From: Amblyomma americanum
Lineage: Eukaryota; Arthropoda; Arachnida; Ixodida; Ixodidae
Direction: 5' to 3'
DNA length: 64,000 nucleotides
Assembly (NCBI RefSeq): GCF_052857255.1
Contig: NC_135504.1
Span: forward strand, 133,660,929-133,724,928
Shown piece after piece: positions 29,539 to 39,960 of the stretch. How positions within the stretch are numbered: the first letter of the stretch is position 1; each line of letters opens with the position of its first letter. The translations under genes and the position numbers were made by a program. The notes beneath the pieces were generated by a model. The model ran no database searches and had not been told where the DNA came from. It saw only the letters and a program-made list of their open reading frames with translations.

Positions 29539-30366
29539 TCAAGCACTTCGCGTCTTTCTGCTAGGCCTTTTATCTCGCATCACGTTTCGCGCGTGTGACT
29601 CACCCTCTTCAGTGCTCAACCTTCTGCACGAAACGTACTCCTCTGCTAGGTCCTCGGCCCTTTCAACTGTGTCGACTTTTTCTCTGTCTTGTACCCATTG
29701 TTTCACCACTTGGGGAATGCTTCGGTAAAATTGCTGAAGGCAATAACACTCGATGATTTTGTCTCGGCTTTCACAAACCTCGGCTCCTTTTAGCCACGCT
29801 AGCAGATTCGTCTTTAGGCCATACGCGAAATCCGGATAGCCCTCGCTATCGTTTTTCATTGTGTTCCTGAAGCGCTGTCGGAAAGCTTCGGCTGACAGCC
29901 GGTACCTTTTTAGCAGGCTGGCTTTGACTTTTTCATAGTCAACAGCGTCTTGTATGCTAAGTCTCGCTATGACTTCAGCTACTTCACATGGCAAGAGTGT
30001 CAGAAGCTGTTGCTGCTATGCATGAATCTGTTCATTGTATATGATTGTACATCGCTTGCTCTTTCAGGAGACCCGGCTCTCGTACTTTCGGGTTTTTTCG
30101 ATTTTCGCTTTTAAGCTACAATCGCTCTAGATTTCTGTCTTCTTTTTCAGTTTCCCACTTTTGCCGCTCCTTCTCTTTTTCCCATTCCGCTTCCCTTTTA
30201 CTTTTTTCCTCCTGTACCAAATTCCACGTATCTACCAGCTGCCGCCCTCTACGTGTTTTTCAATTGTCTTCATATTTCAGGTTTTGTAATTTTGCCCTGT
30301 ACTTCTATTGACAGTTCCTCGCATAACAACAGCAAGTCCGACTTTGACAATTTCATAAGGTCCATG
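29539..30366 (-). pseudogene. Gyp2 gag with SCAN-like capsid segment
   Basis: The minus-strand start near 30366 gives MDLMKLSKSDLLLLCEELSI, EVQGKITKPEI, then a stop; a charged region follows in broken frames. The frame 29994-29539 holds YEKVKASLLKRYRLSAEAFR, QRFRNTMKNDSEGYPDFAYG, LKTNLLAWLKGAEVCESRDK and QFYRSIPQVVKQWVQDREKV. The pattern L..Y.LS.E.FR..FR......G...F...L...L..WL is like vertebrate SCAN domains, which have been proposed to derive from gag of Gmr1-like elements. Two or more stops. Confidence 0.82.
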
Positions 30367-30542
30367 ACAATGCTTTCTCCGCTTTGGCAATGCTATCTGC
30401 AAAACGTCGTGAGATTACCCTTTCTCAATTGTCATACACTTCCCAGTGATTCTAGATAATTCTCTCAAAATCTGAAGCCTGGCGAATCCCATAGCAAAAT
30501 GCCGAAGCGCTTACCGGTTGAGAAAGCACGATGTCGCACGGT

Positions 30543-30560
30543 CCATCCCAGCTGCTGCCA
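30543..30560 (-). other. Gyp2 primer binding site, putative
   Basis: Six bases after the end of the 5' LTR the minus strand reads TGGCAGCAGCTGGGATGG. It begins with TGG and could pair with a tRNA 3' end, but no tRNA was matched. Confidence 0.5.
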
Positions 30561-30595
30561 ACCCGTTGTTGGAGATGAGTGGTCCTTGAGTGGGC

Positions 30596-31250
30596 TGTGG
30601 GCTCGGTGGCTGTGCCACAACACGTTTGCATAACCCACTTGTCTTCGCCATGCAGGTGCACTCGCCCTCGATCATCTGTCTCATGCTCAATACTGTCGTT
30701 TGCGCTACCTGGGCGACCGCGATTGAGCGTGCGCCGTTGCGCGGCGCGGCTGACGGAAGGACATTGTGCGCAGCAACTACCAACCCGCCGATTCAAGTCA
30801 ACTTGACACTCAGCGCAGACTGGGAGGCCCCATCGTCAGCAACAACACTCACCGTGCCATCTATAAAGGAGCAGCGACCATCCACAGCACCCTGTGGGCT
30901 CGGTGGCTGTGCCACAACACGTTTGCATAACCCACTTGTCTTCGCCATGCAGGTGCACTCGCCCTCGATCATCTGGCTCATGCTCAATGCTGTCTTTTGC
31001 GCTACCTGGGCGACCGCGATTGAGCGTGCGCCGTTACGCGGCGCGGCTGACGGAAGGACATTGTGCGCAGCAACTACCAACCCGCCGATTCAAGTCAACT
31101 TGACACTCAGCGCAGACTGGGAGGCCCCATCGTCAGCAACAACACTCACCGTGCCATCTATAAAGGAGCAGCGACCATCCACCGCACCCGGTGGGCTCGG
31201 TGGCTGTGCCACAACACGTTTGCATAACCCACTTGTCTTCGCCATGCAGG
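30596..31250 (+). repeat. LINE5 5' monomers, 2.2 copies of 297 bp
   Basis: Units begin TGTGGGCTCGGTGGCTGTGC at 30596 and 30893, with a partial third at 31190 that stops at GCCATGCAGG (31250). Copies 1 and 2 differ at only a few bases. Each full unit ends CCATCTATAAAGGAGCAGCG, with TATAAA at 30862-30867 and 31159-31164. The place directly before ORF1 suggests tandem promoter monomers, as known for some LINEs. Confidence 0.85.
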
Positions 31251-31375
31251 TTGGTAACCAGCGAACTCTATTCACAAAGAAAAACAGCAACTACTTTTTG
31301 GTATAGCTTCCGAGCCTCCAGTGTTGCCTTGCTACCTGTATCGAGTGCTTTCATGTTGTTCGGTCCCTATAACTG

Positions 31376-32099
31376 ATGTGCGGTGACATTGAGAGCAACC
31401 CCGGCCCCGACAAGCTAGACGTAATCCTTGGCGAACTAAAAAAGATGTCTACTGGCCAGACAGAATTGGTTAAGGAAGTACAAGAGCTTAAGGGCCAACT
31501 GCTCTCAATAGACCTGAAAATGACTAATCTAACTACGCGTCTCTGCGCTTTAGAAACTCACTACGAATGTCTGTCTACACTCCGCAATGATATGGAGGGG
31601 ATTCAGGCCACTTCGGCTGCAACGTCTCGTTTAGTTAGCGTGCTGGAAGCTCGTCTAGATGACGCAGAGAATCATTCTCGGTGCAATAACCTACTTTTCT
31701 ATGGTTTACCTGATACCAACCCCACCGAAACGTATTCGCTTACAGAAGACGATCATTCGCCACTGCTCTGACCACCTGGACACCCAGTTGAGCCCTAACG
31801 ACATTGAACGCGCCCATCGCCTCGGACGACACTCTAAGGACAGGAAACGCCCAATTATCGTTAAGTTTACATCCTTTGAATCTAAAGAATCAATTCTTTC
31901 TAAAGGTTCTAAATTCAAAGGTACAGACAACAGCGTAGGTGAAGACTTTTCGCGCCGCGTTCAAAACTGCCGGAAACATCTTGTCGCTTTTGCCAGGGCG
32001 AAGTCCGTGCCTTTTTCCCTGAGATTTAAAACTTTGCATATTGGCCCCAAACGTTACGTTTTCGGTGAGCTTTCAGAATCTGTAAGAAAAATACCCTAG
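31376..32099 (+). pseudogene. LINE5 ORF1 with N-terminal 2A motif
   Basis: 31376-31771 starts MCGDIESNPGPDKLD: DIESNPGP (31385-31408) fits the 2A ribosome-skipping signature D-V/I-E-x-N-P-G-P. A heptad-like region follows (LVKEVQELKGQLLSIDLKMT and LEARLDDAENHSRCNNLLFY). After one frameshift near 31740 the rest is 31780-32096: LSPNDIERAHRLGRHSKDRK, PIIVKFTSFESKESILS and SVPFSLRFKTLHIG, the RRM-like and C-terminal part of L1-type ORF1 proteins. It would bind the element RNA. An in-frame TAA just upstream (31370) means any longer leader is broken. Confidence 0.83.
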
Positions 32100-32149
32100 C
32101 AATCAGCTCATCCTTGCCGATCATCGCCCTCAGCTCATCCCCCACCTAC

Positions 32150-32860
32150 GCCATGCGCCAACGTTCCACTATCAGTAATTTTTACTAACGTTCGCAGCTT
32201 CCTGCCGAAACGCGATATCGTATCGAACCTTGTAACTTCGTCAGGCAGCAATCTACTTACATTGACCGAAACGTGGCTGAACAGCGATATCACTGACTCA
32301 GAAATTCTGTTTGACCTGTCCAACTTTCATCTTTTTCGCGCAGATCGCAAGTATTCTCGTGGGGGAGGAGTCCTAATTGCAGTCAGCGAACAATTGTCTT
32401 GTTCTGCCATTGATATCGCGTCAGACTTAGAAATGCTGTGGATTATGTGCCGCGCCTCACCTCTGACGTTATTAATTGGTATGTGTTATAGGCCGCCTCG
32501 CAAAAGTCCCGACTTTCCTCGCAAGCTTCACAATGTTCTGAACAAACTAGTATCAAAGCACCCTAAAGCACACATCCTACTATTTGGGGACTTCAATTAC
32601 CCCAATATCGACTGGAGTAACCAACCTCAGCCCATAGTTAGTCAAGAAGAGCCGAATGACTTCATTGACGTTTGCCTTAATTTTAACTTGACCCAAGTTG
32701 TATCGGAACCGACACGCGTAGCAGGGGAAGCAGCGAACACTCTGGATCTCATACTGACCACTCATCCAGACAGACTTAATTTCATTACAGGCCTCCGACA
32801 AAATCAGCGACCATAAAGTAATCCATGCCACCTTTAACTTCTCACCTGAATTAAGACAAA
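32150..32860 (+). pseudogene. LINE5 apurinic-type endonuclease
   Basis: SVIFTNVRSFLPKRDIVSNL (N.RS), LLTLTETWLNSDITDSEILF (catalytic E in TETWL), SRGGGVLIAVSEQLSC, LLIGMCYRPPRKSPDF (Y.PP), HILLFGDFNYPNIDWSNQPQ (GDFN), NTLDLILTTHPD and, after a shift near 32790, SDHKVIHATF. All blocks are present. It would nick target DNA for priming. The start is out of frame with the first in-frame Met at 32262, and one shift separates the SDH box. Confidence 0.87.
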
Positions 32861-32869
32861 CTTCCCAGA

Positions 32870-34722
32870 AAACTATTAGGCTCTACGATAAGGGAAACTA
32901 TGAAGCAATCAACTCTGAAATAACGAACTTTCTGTCGATCTTTGAAACGTCCTATCTTTCCAGAAGTGTAAATGAGAACTGGACCCTTTTCAAACATAAA
33001 GTTATCGAACTAACAAATAAATATATTCCGTCATGCAGTTTACGAAAGAGTAATCGAAAACCCTGGTTCACAAAGACTCTGAATAGGCTCGAAAACAAGA
33101 AAAAACGCGCATTTCGTACAGCGAAACGCCACGCAAACCCCCACGCATGGGGAAAATATTATGAAGCTGAGAACGCATACTTGGCCGAGATTGGAAGTGC
33201 TAAGCGTTCATTTTTCGAAGTAGTACTACCAAAAATGATAGTTGATAACCCCAAGAAATTCTGGAAGGTGATAAACCCGAAGGAATCGCGCGCTATCAGC
33301 CTCACTAACAATGCTGGTGAAATCGTGGCTGATTCCGACTGTGCAGACATCTTTAACTCTGCATTTTCATCTGTTTTCACCGACGAATCCCAAGCACCAT
33401 GTTTTACATTACCACTTATTATTACTACAGCCATGGACGCCATAACTTTCAGCAGTAGTGGAATTTCGTGCATAATAGAGAAAATAAAACATTCATCTGC
33501 CGCCGGCATAGATGACATCAATCCAAGAATTTTGAAAAACGCTAACCCAGCCTGTTCCAGTATTTTCTGTTTATTGTTTTCGCAATCACTCTCCGAAGGA
33601 ACCATTCCAGACGACTGGAAAGTGGGGAAGGTCGTTCCCGTGCACAAAACAGGTAATACTGATTCACCTCTTAATTATCGGCCCATTTCATTAACAAGAA
33701 TTCCCTGCAAAATCATGGAACACGTCATTTACTCCCACATCATGCAATTCTTAGATTCCAATAACTTCTTTCATCCGTCACAGCATGGTTTTCGTAAGGG
33801 TTTTTCGTGCGAGACTCAACTAGCCATTTTTCTTCATGACATTCACGCCAACCTTGATATTAATCTGCAAACTGACGCCATCTTCTTAGACTTCGCTAAG
33901 GCATTCGATAAAGTACCTCATCAACGCTTGCTTCTTAGACTTTCCCAGTTAAACCTACATCCAAACATCATCGCGTGGATTAACGAATTCCTCACGCATC
34001 GCTCTCAGTCTGTCTACATTAATAACCAATCCTCCAACCCGCTCCCAGTCACCTCTGGCGTCCCGCAGGGTACCGTCCTTGGTTCCTTGTTATTCCTCAT
34101 TTACATTAACGACTTACTCCAGCGCGTATCTTGTCATATCGGCTTGTTCGCTGACTATTGCGTTATTTATCGTTCGGTAACTAACCCTTCTGACTAAGAA
34201 TCTCTTCAAGCAAACCTAAACCTCGTACTAAACTGGTGTTCGCAGTGGATGATGACACTCAACCCTAACAAATGTAAGTATATGTCTTTTCACCGCCGTC
34301 GCAACACTTTTGTTTTTGAATATTCCGTTTCTAACTGCCCTGTTGACCTCGTCCAGTCTTACAAATACTTAGGTATCACCATTTCTGATGATTTATCTTG
34401 GTGACTGCACGTAACTAATCTGATATCTTCAGCTAATAAAACATTAGGTTTCTTAAAACGTCACCTGAGGGAAGCCCCTCAACACGTCAGACTACAAGCA
34501 TACATCTCACTTATCAGAAATAAACTGGAATGCGCATCGCCCATCTGGAACCTTCATCAAGCATATTTAACAAATGCCATCGAAGCTGTACAAAACCGTG
34601 CAACCAGATTTATTCACTCTTCATACTCATACGACGTTAGCATATCATCTCTAAAATTACAATCAGGTTTGTGTGATCTTTCTGCTCGCTGTCGCATTGC
34701 CAGTCTTTTTATTCGCCCCTAA
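32870..34722 (+). pseudogene. LINE5 reverse transcriptase with changed catalytic box
   Basis: 33181-34197: KIKHSSAAGIDDINPRILKN, TIPDDWKVGKVVPVHKTGNT, LNYRPISLTRIPCKIMEHVI, HGFRKGFSCETQLAIFLHDI, AIFLDFAKAFDKVPHQRLLL, TSGVPQGTVLGSLLFLIYIN and GLFADYCVIY. The box is FADY: the second Asp of FADD is Tyr (TAT at 34156-34158), one base away. TAA at 34195 and TGA near 34401 interrupt; the thumb (LNPNKCKYMSFHRR, SYKYLGITISDDLSW) and C-terminus run to 34722. Spacing and lack of RNase H fit CR1/L2. Confidence 0.88.
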
Positions 34723-35719
34723 GACAAGAACCATACATCTGCGCACTCCCACCACGCAGATCCCATCGCATCGGTCACCCTCTTCAAGTTTTGCGTCCAC
34801 GAGCCCGTTCTACTACCTCCATGAACTCATTTTTTTCACGAACAGCAACTGACTAGAACGGCCTTCCTCACCATGTCGCTGCCATAACCTGTCTATCCAC
34901 ATTTTCGACTTCTGTGATCGCCTGCATTTTGTAAACCCCACCCCTTATGTAACACCCCGAAAGGGGTCTTTAAGGAAAATAAAGTGATGTGATGTGATGT
35001 GACTATATCAGCACCGCAGGTCCCTTCTCCGAATGACGTTGTCATACTTGGTTATGAAGGAAACTGTACAGAGGGTTCATTTTGCATTATTTACAAGATT
35101 TACGAACCCATCGGAGGGTGATGGGGGAAGGTCGGAGGATCTGAAAAGATCTGAGGATGGTCGAGGATTCCTTTCCATGGTACTCGTCGTCCGGTTTTAA
35201 AAGGGTACGGTCCCTAGGATTCCCCAGGTTCGAGGAGGTCTTCGCCAGGTTGGGCGTGGCCTAACTTGTGCTGTCGTACACACACACACATCACTTCACA
35301 TAGGGACACGCTCCCGTCACATGTCTCGCCGGAGAGAGAGGGTGCCGCTGGACCATGTCCCCCATCAGAGAGAGCGTTGTCTTCACGTCCGAACGACAGT
35401 TCTCACGCTGTCAAGCCGAACGCGTCTTCCGGGAAGTCCGAATGGGCGAGGCGCCGGCGAGCAGGCACAGTTGAAGGGGTGAGCCACCCCTTCTCGGTTT
35501 TGGCGGTCGCTACCTGCCTCTGTACCGCGCGGTCGATCTTCCGGGAACAATGTTGTTTACAAACGGCAGCGGAATCATCCGTCTCGAATCCAATAAACCA
35601 AGCGGGGACCGGCCGTGGGAACCAAGATGCCTATCGCCGTGCAGTAACCCCGGCTGCAGGCGTCCCGGGCCGGCTGCGCAACTGAACCAGATGGGCTGTC
35701 GCCAGAAACCTTACAGCCT

Positions 35720-38700
35720 GTACTATAAGCCATTTTAAATTTTATTTTCTTTGTCAGGACTCGGTAGTACGAATTAATTTATTAGGTCCTCTCCACCATC
35801 AGTTTCTTTTTCACATTTTTGTAAAATTCTGCAGAACAAAAATTTTACTGTTCCTTGAGCTTGGCGCATGCTAGTCTGAGATGCATATGCGCGACTAAAC
35901 CAAACATACGAAACACACCAACCTTCTTTAATCGGTTTTCCCCTCGCTGCCAGCTACGCGTGACGCTGCTCATACACTCTCTCTGATTTGCCTCTAGCCA
36001 TTTTTCAGCTGCTCTATGTCTTGCTTAAAGAAAGCTCCAGAAAGCGGAATCAGCCTATCGCCTCGTTGCCTCCTCGCCTCCACGACACTAGATCTGGCGT
36101 AGTGCGATGCACTGCCTTGCTGCAACCTTGACTCGACGGGTATGGCTTGTGCTTGGCGCGGCTAGCGAAAGCCACAAAAGCATGCGCCAAGAAACATGCC
36201 TGCTGAAACAGACGCCGCTCGTACTGTGCGCAAACGAAAATTCGCGTCTGATACATTTCGACCGCTCTGACGGAATTCGGTAACCTGGCCTCAAGATTGA
36301 CCACTTCTGAGTACCACCGTCGTTTTATCTTCAAATGCGTTCGGAAATAAATATGGTTCTGGGTGCAAAATTCTGCTTTGACTACGCACCTGCCTATTTT
36401 TTCCGGCAAAGATTCTGTGTGCAGATTTTCATTTCCAAATGTCTACCTTCACGTCGTGCGCATAGGCATGCAGCCATCTTCCATATGCGCTCTTCACCCT
36501 GGTATGGTGCCGCCCCGCAGTCGTGTATCAAAATCTGTGATTTTTTTTACTTTTCCCACTTTTCTATATTTTTATTTTTTAGGATTTGAATATTTCAAGT
36601 TTTATTGTCGTTATTTTGTTGTGTTGATACATCCTGCTCCTCGTGCTGACCGAGTAATCCACGACCAAGCTCTAGCAACGCAGCCGCAGGAATGCCCATG
36701 GTTCGCTGCCTCGCTGCCCTTTTCAAGGATTCACCGCAGCGATTGCCACATCCGGCGAGCAACCGTTCGGTCATGCGCAGTTGGGCTTCCTACAGGCGCC
36801 CCAAGATGACTGGAAGAGAGCGCGCGCATTTTAAAATGCTAAAAAGGGGCCGTAGATCCCTACAAGCTTTACAAGGAGGAGTCAGAAGATTTCTTGGATA
36901 TTGAAAGCGCTACCACGGTCGGGGATCATAGCACTGACTCTGATAGTGAAAGTGTGAACACACCGTATTTCATGTATTTGATGTTTGCGACACCGCTTCT
37001 TTTTTCAGCGCAGCATGATAGCAGTAATATTTCGGCAACGTTTCATGCATGCCCCTTTGTGATCCCAACGACCATTCATTTTAAATTCACTTCGCACTGA
37101 ACGGGCACCAGCCGCAGCCTCTAAAATGAGACTTTTACCGCTTGACAGAAGCGATGCAGCAAGTGAAAGGCCAGTACATGAAAGTTCGCAGCGAAAGCAA
37201 ATTATATCTCATTTGCACAAGCGTAATTTATTGGATGCATGCGGATCTTCTGTCATAATGACTCTACGTGTAATTTCATTGGATTTTCAGGGAACGTTGG
37301 GAGATATTGCAGAATTGACAGTCAGGCGCGCTGTCATATATCCTCTGGTAAACTTATGTTAAAGGCTTCAAAGTATGACAGACACAATGTCTACGAATAC
37401 GGGAGAAAAAATACAAACCACTCATCGACTAAATGGTGTACTGTTACAACAAATGTCAACTTAGTTGCTACAAGGATAGTCTTTATCTGTTTACTCAGTT
37501 TTTGTCTTATATTTCTCTATATTCCCCCTTTTGTTAATTTTTGCACAAATGCGACTTATTTCTCTTAATTCGCACTGTCAGAAATAACGGCTTTCTGTTT
37601 CTATTTTTCAGCTGTATGTAAGATATACGAAGAGAACAAGGAGGGAATGTTGATGTTTCTTCTTCATATATAGTTCTACGCACAAATAAAGTAGGATAAT
37701 GGACAATCCTTGAATGCTGCATTTGAAATCTTTGGGCTTGTGCGATGGTGGCACAAATAATTACCAAAAGATATGGGACAAAATTTTTAGTGCTGCAGTT
37801 ATCTGCATTACCGCTACAAAACTGCATTCAATAGTTTCAATAACTGTGCTCTACATATGCACTAATTCTGACAAAATAGGTACCCAGGAAATTTGTACGC
37901 GGAGGTGGAAAAACGCCTTACACTTGAAAGAGAAGACCGTAACTGGTTATGTAAGTAAAGTTTCAAATATGTCACAATTTTAAAATATGGTTTTTGTAAA
38001 CCACTTTCTCGAATTAAATTTCTCGCGTATTTTTCCTTGCGGGCTTTTGGGTTAGCTCTTGCTATCAGAAGATATGCGGCTTTTTCTTTTCCTTTTTCTT
38101 TTATTGCTAGGTGTTCTGGTAGATGGCTCTCACAAGCAGGATTAAAAATGAAAGCCCAAAATTGTCGACATTCAAGAAGTGCAAGCGAAGACAGAATATG
38201 AAAAGCGGAACTCTCGCCAGCACGACGAAGGAACCAAAAAGATCATTACAAAAAGCGATCAGAAATGGCTCTTTTCTTGTTCAGTAAACGTATAGTAAAC
38301 GTAAACGTAAACTTGACTTCAGACCGGTGGTAAAGTGATAAAAGAATAAGCTGCAGACAGTTTGGTGCTCGTGGCTTCTCCGCTGAGTAGTACAACATCG
38401 AAAGTGTTGAGAGCACTGAGTAGCCCGTTTGGATGATAATTTCGGCGTTATTCTTCTCTCTCTTTACCTGCTCCTTTCCATTGCCAATAAATATAGGACA
38501 TCCCGGTAAATGACAAGGAAGACGAATTAACTGCTCAGCCAGGCGCAGAATTTATGAAGAGTGAAACAAAACAAAAAGAAAAGAGAACACAGAAGCCAGA
38601 ACGTCTGACAGATGCGAGAGAGCAGACGTAACGGGTCGAACCAACTGAAAAAGAGCTACAATTGCCACATTGCAAGAGATTATCTTAGCTCAAGAATACC

Positions 38701-39800
38701 CGCCGTTAGCTGATGCTTAAGAGGTACGCAACGCAATCAAAATCTTCAAAGAGCATGCAAAAATATTTCGTTCCAATGAATCTATATACAGTTGGAACAG
38801 CCCAGTATCAAGATTCGATTTTAATTATTAGTCTAGCACTGTAACGATCGAGATAGAGAACAAGGTATGTGCTATTTACGTTGACGCCCTAGCGATTCTA
38901 AGCTGCATAGCAGGTCAGGTGCATTGCAGGAAAATGTGTGAAAAAATCTTCTTGAAATATTTGAATAAACCCGACGAAGCTCTGTATTGAAAAGCCCTGA
39001 AAGTCAAGCGCGGGTCAAAGGTTATCTTGGAGTCCGAGGTCACTTGAGAGCCTGCGCTGGAAGAAAGTGCCGCATTTTTTTCGACAGAAATGCAACTGAT
39101 TCACAATAGTTTTTTTAATGACTCCTAAATACTACATTGCAGAATGCGTCGCCAGCGTGGACATAAACTTGATTCCACTCTTTAAAAAGAATCAGAAGCG
39201 GCCGTTTTGTCATGGGAAGTTTGATATTGTAGAAAAACGTGAAAGGCATGCTAACAGCTTGGTTTTTCCGTTCACGCTCGAGCCGTGTGCAGGTGCAGTG
39301 CAAGGGCTGGAAGTAGAGGCAGATGACGTTATCGCCACCATCTCGTGCATGCTAAAGCTCTAATGGATTTTCGATATAGATTACAGAAGCAACCTCCCGA
39401 AAACATTTGTAGTGCTTGAGCAAGAAATGGATCTGCCTGCGTCGCTGATGCCTGCTGTCTTGGCCACCAGGCTAATCACCCCACTAAATGACCGACCACA
39501 ACGTCGAGAAGTAGCCAATGAGAATAATTAGATATGTAAACATAATTAGACGCATTTATAATAAGGAACCCTATCGATTAGGGGCAGAGCGGGGCAACAG
39601 TGCGCATGCGCACAACAATGACGCCCCTCCTGCGCATGCGCAGTAGCTCGCGGTGTGGCCTAATGAATGGAGACACAATTTTAAAACTCACAGTTGTAAG
39701 TAAAGCCTCCTGATGTTATCATTAGCACGATAACTCGCATTTTTGTAGTCGTGCCTTAAGAAAGCACACGCAACTTGCATGCTGGTAAACAAAATTTAAC
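35720..39800. other. 4-kb stretch without a recognisable gene
   Basis: AT-rich, with short frames. One acidic stretch near 36855-36960 (plus strand: KEESEDFLDIESATTVGDHS, then TDSDSESVNTP) and a Cys-containing one near 37236-37450 (RIFCHNDSTCNFIGFSG) could be exon or transposase debris; I cannot assign them. GTAAACGTAAACGTAAAC occurs near 38287. Two GC-rich palindromes at 39601-39642 are listed separately. Confidence 0.5.
39601..39642. promoter_or_regulatory. Two perfect NRF1-type palindromes
   Basis: TGCGCATGCGCA at 39601-39612 and again at 39631-39642. This is exactly the palindromic site YGCGCAYGCGCR bound by NRF1 (Ewg in flies), often found at promoters. The centres are 30 bp apart in otherwise AT-rich DNA. 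No transcription unit was recognised next to it. Confidence 0.5.
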
Positions 39801-39808
39801 AAAACTAG

Positions 39809-39960
39809 CTATCCCAACAAAAAATGTCGTGACATCTTCTCATGTCCAGCAAGAGTGTCCTCTATTACTATCACTAATTGTCTTGTGGGGTCGTTCGGAA
39901 GTTTCCTGTAGAACTGAGCATCGTTAAGCTGGCGGTGGCCTTCAATTAAATATTCTGATT
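39809..39960 (-). pseudogene. RT N-terminal fragment, possibly Penelope/Neptune-like
   Basis: Minus strand SEYLIEGHRQLNDAQFYRKL, then PNDPTRQLVIVIEDTL. The FY.KL..DPT pattern is one I know from the RT upstream region of GIY-YIG retroelements. It is fused to an RTE-like fragment on its right. Short, so the call is weak. Confidence 0.45.

Larger units (their letters stand above)
30598..35001 (+). mobile_element. LINE5: near full-length CR1/L2-type LINE in the Gyp2 5' LTR
   Basis: 4.4 kb, plus strand: tandem 5' monomers, ORF1 with a 2A motif, APE-type endonuclease, RT, then AATAAAG and a GATGT-repeat tail (34976-35001). No RNase H. The target duplication is at most 2-3 bp, which is common in the CR1/L2 group. 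Flanks are consecutive Gyp2 LTR sequence (GGGCTG on the left, ACTATATCAGC on the right). Confidence 0.87.
30567..35715 (-). repeat. Gyp2 5' LTR, interrupted by LINE5
   Basis: LTR sequence at 30567-30597 (TGTTGGAGATGAGTGGTCCT...) and 35002-35715, together 745 bp, exactly the length of the 3' LTR. LINE5 lies between. The outer edge TGTAAGGTTTCTGG (minus strand) is followed by the GCCT duplication. Confidence 0.87.
11707..35719 (-). mobile_element. Gyp2: Gmr1-like Ty3/gypsy element, 24 kb with guests
   Basis: The outermost element of the nest. Limits: LTRs at 11711-16195 (3') and 30567-35715 (5'), both TG...CA, and a perfect 4-bp GCCT duplication at 11707-11710 and 35716-35719. Guests are PLE1 in the 3' LTR, LINE4 with Gyp3 between RT and RNase H, and LINE5 in the 5' LTR. 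Without them both LTRs come to 745 bp and the element to about 6.5 kb. Minus-strand order: gag, zinc knuckle/protease-like region, integrase, RT, RNase H. Integrase before RT is the reverse of ordinary Ty3/gypsy and is the mark of the Gmr1 group. Confidence 0.88.

Noticed and set aside
30596..31290. Conserved open frames on both strands (e.g. 238 codons at 30590-31306)
   Set aside because: They follow the 297-bp unit, which is 3 x 99 and so keeps frames open by repetition; no protein family recognised.
35266..35685. 139-codon frame similar to one at 15857-16165
   Set aside because: Both are in the Gyp2 LTRs, on the strand opposite to the element, with no recognisable domain.
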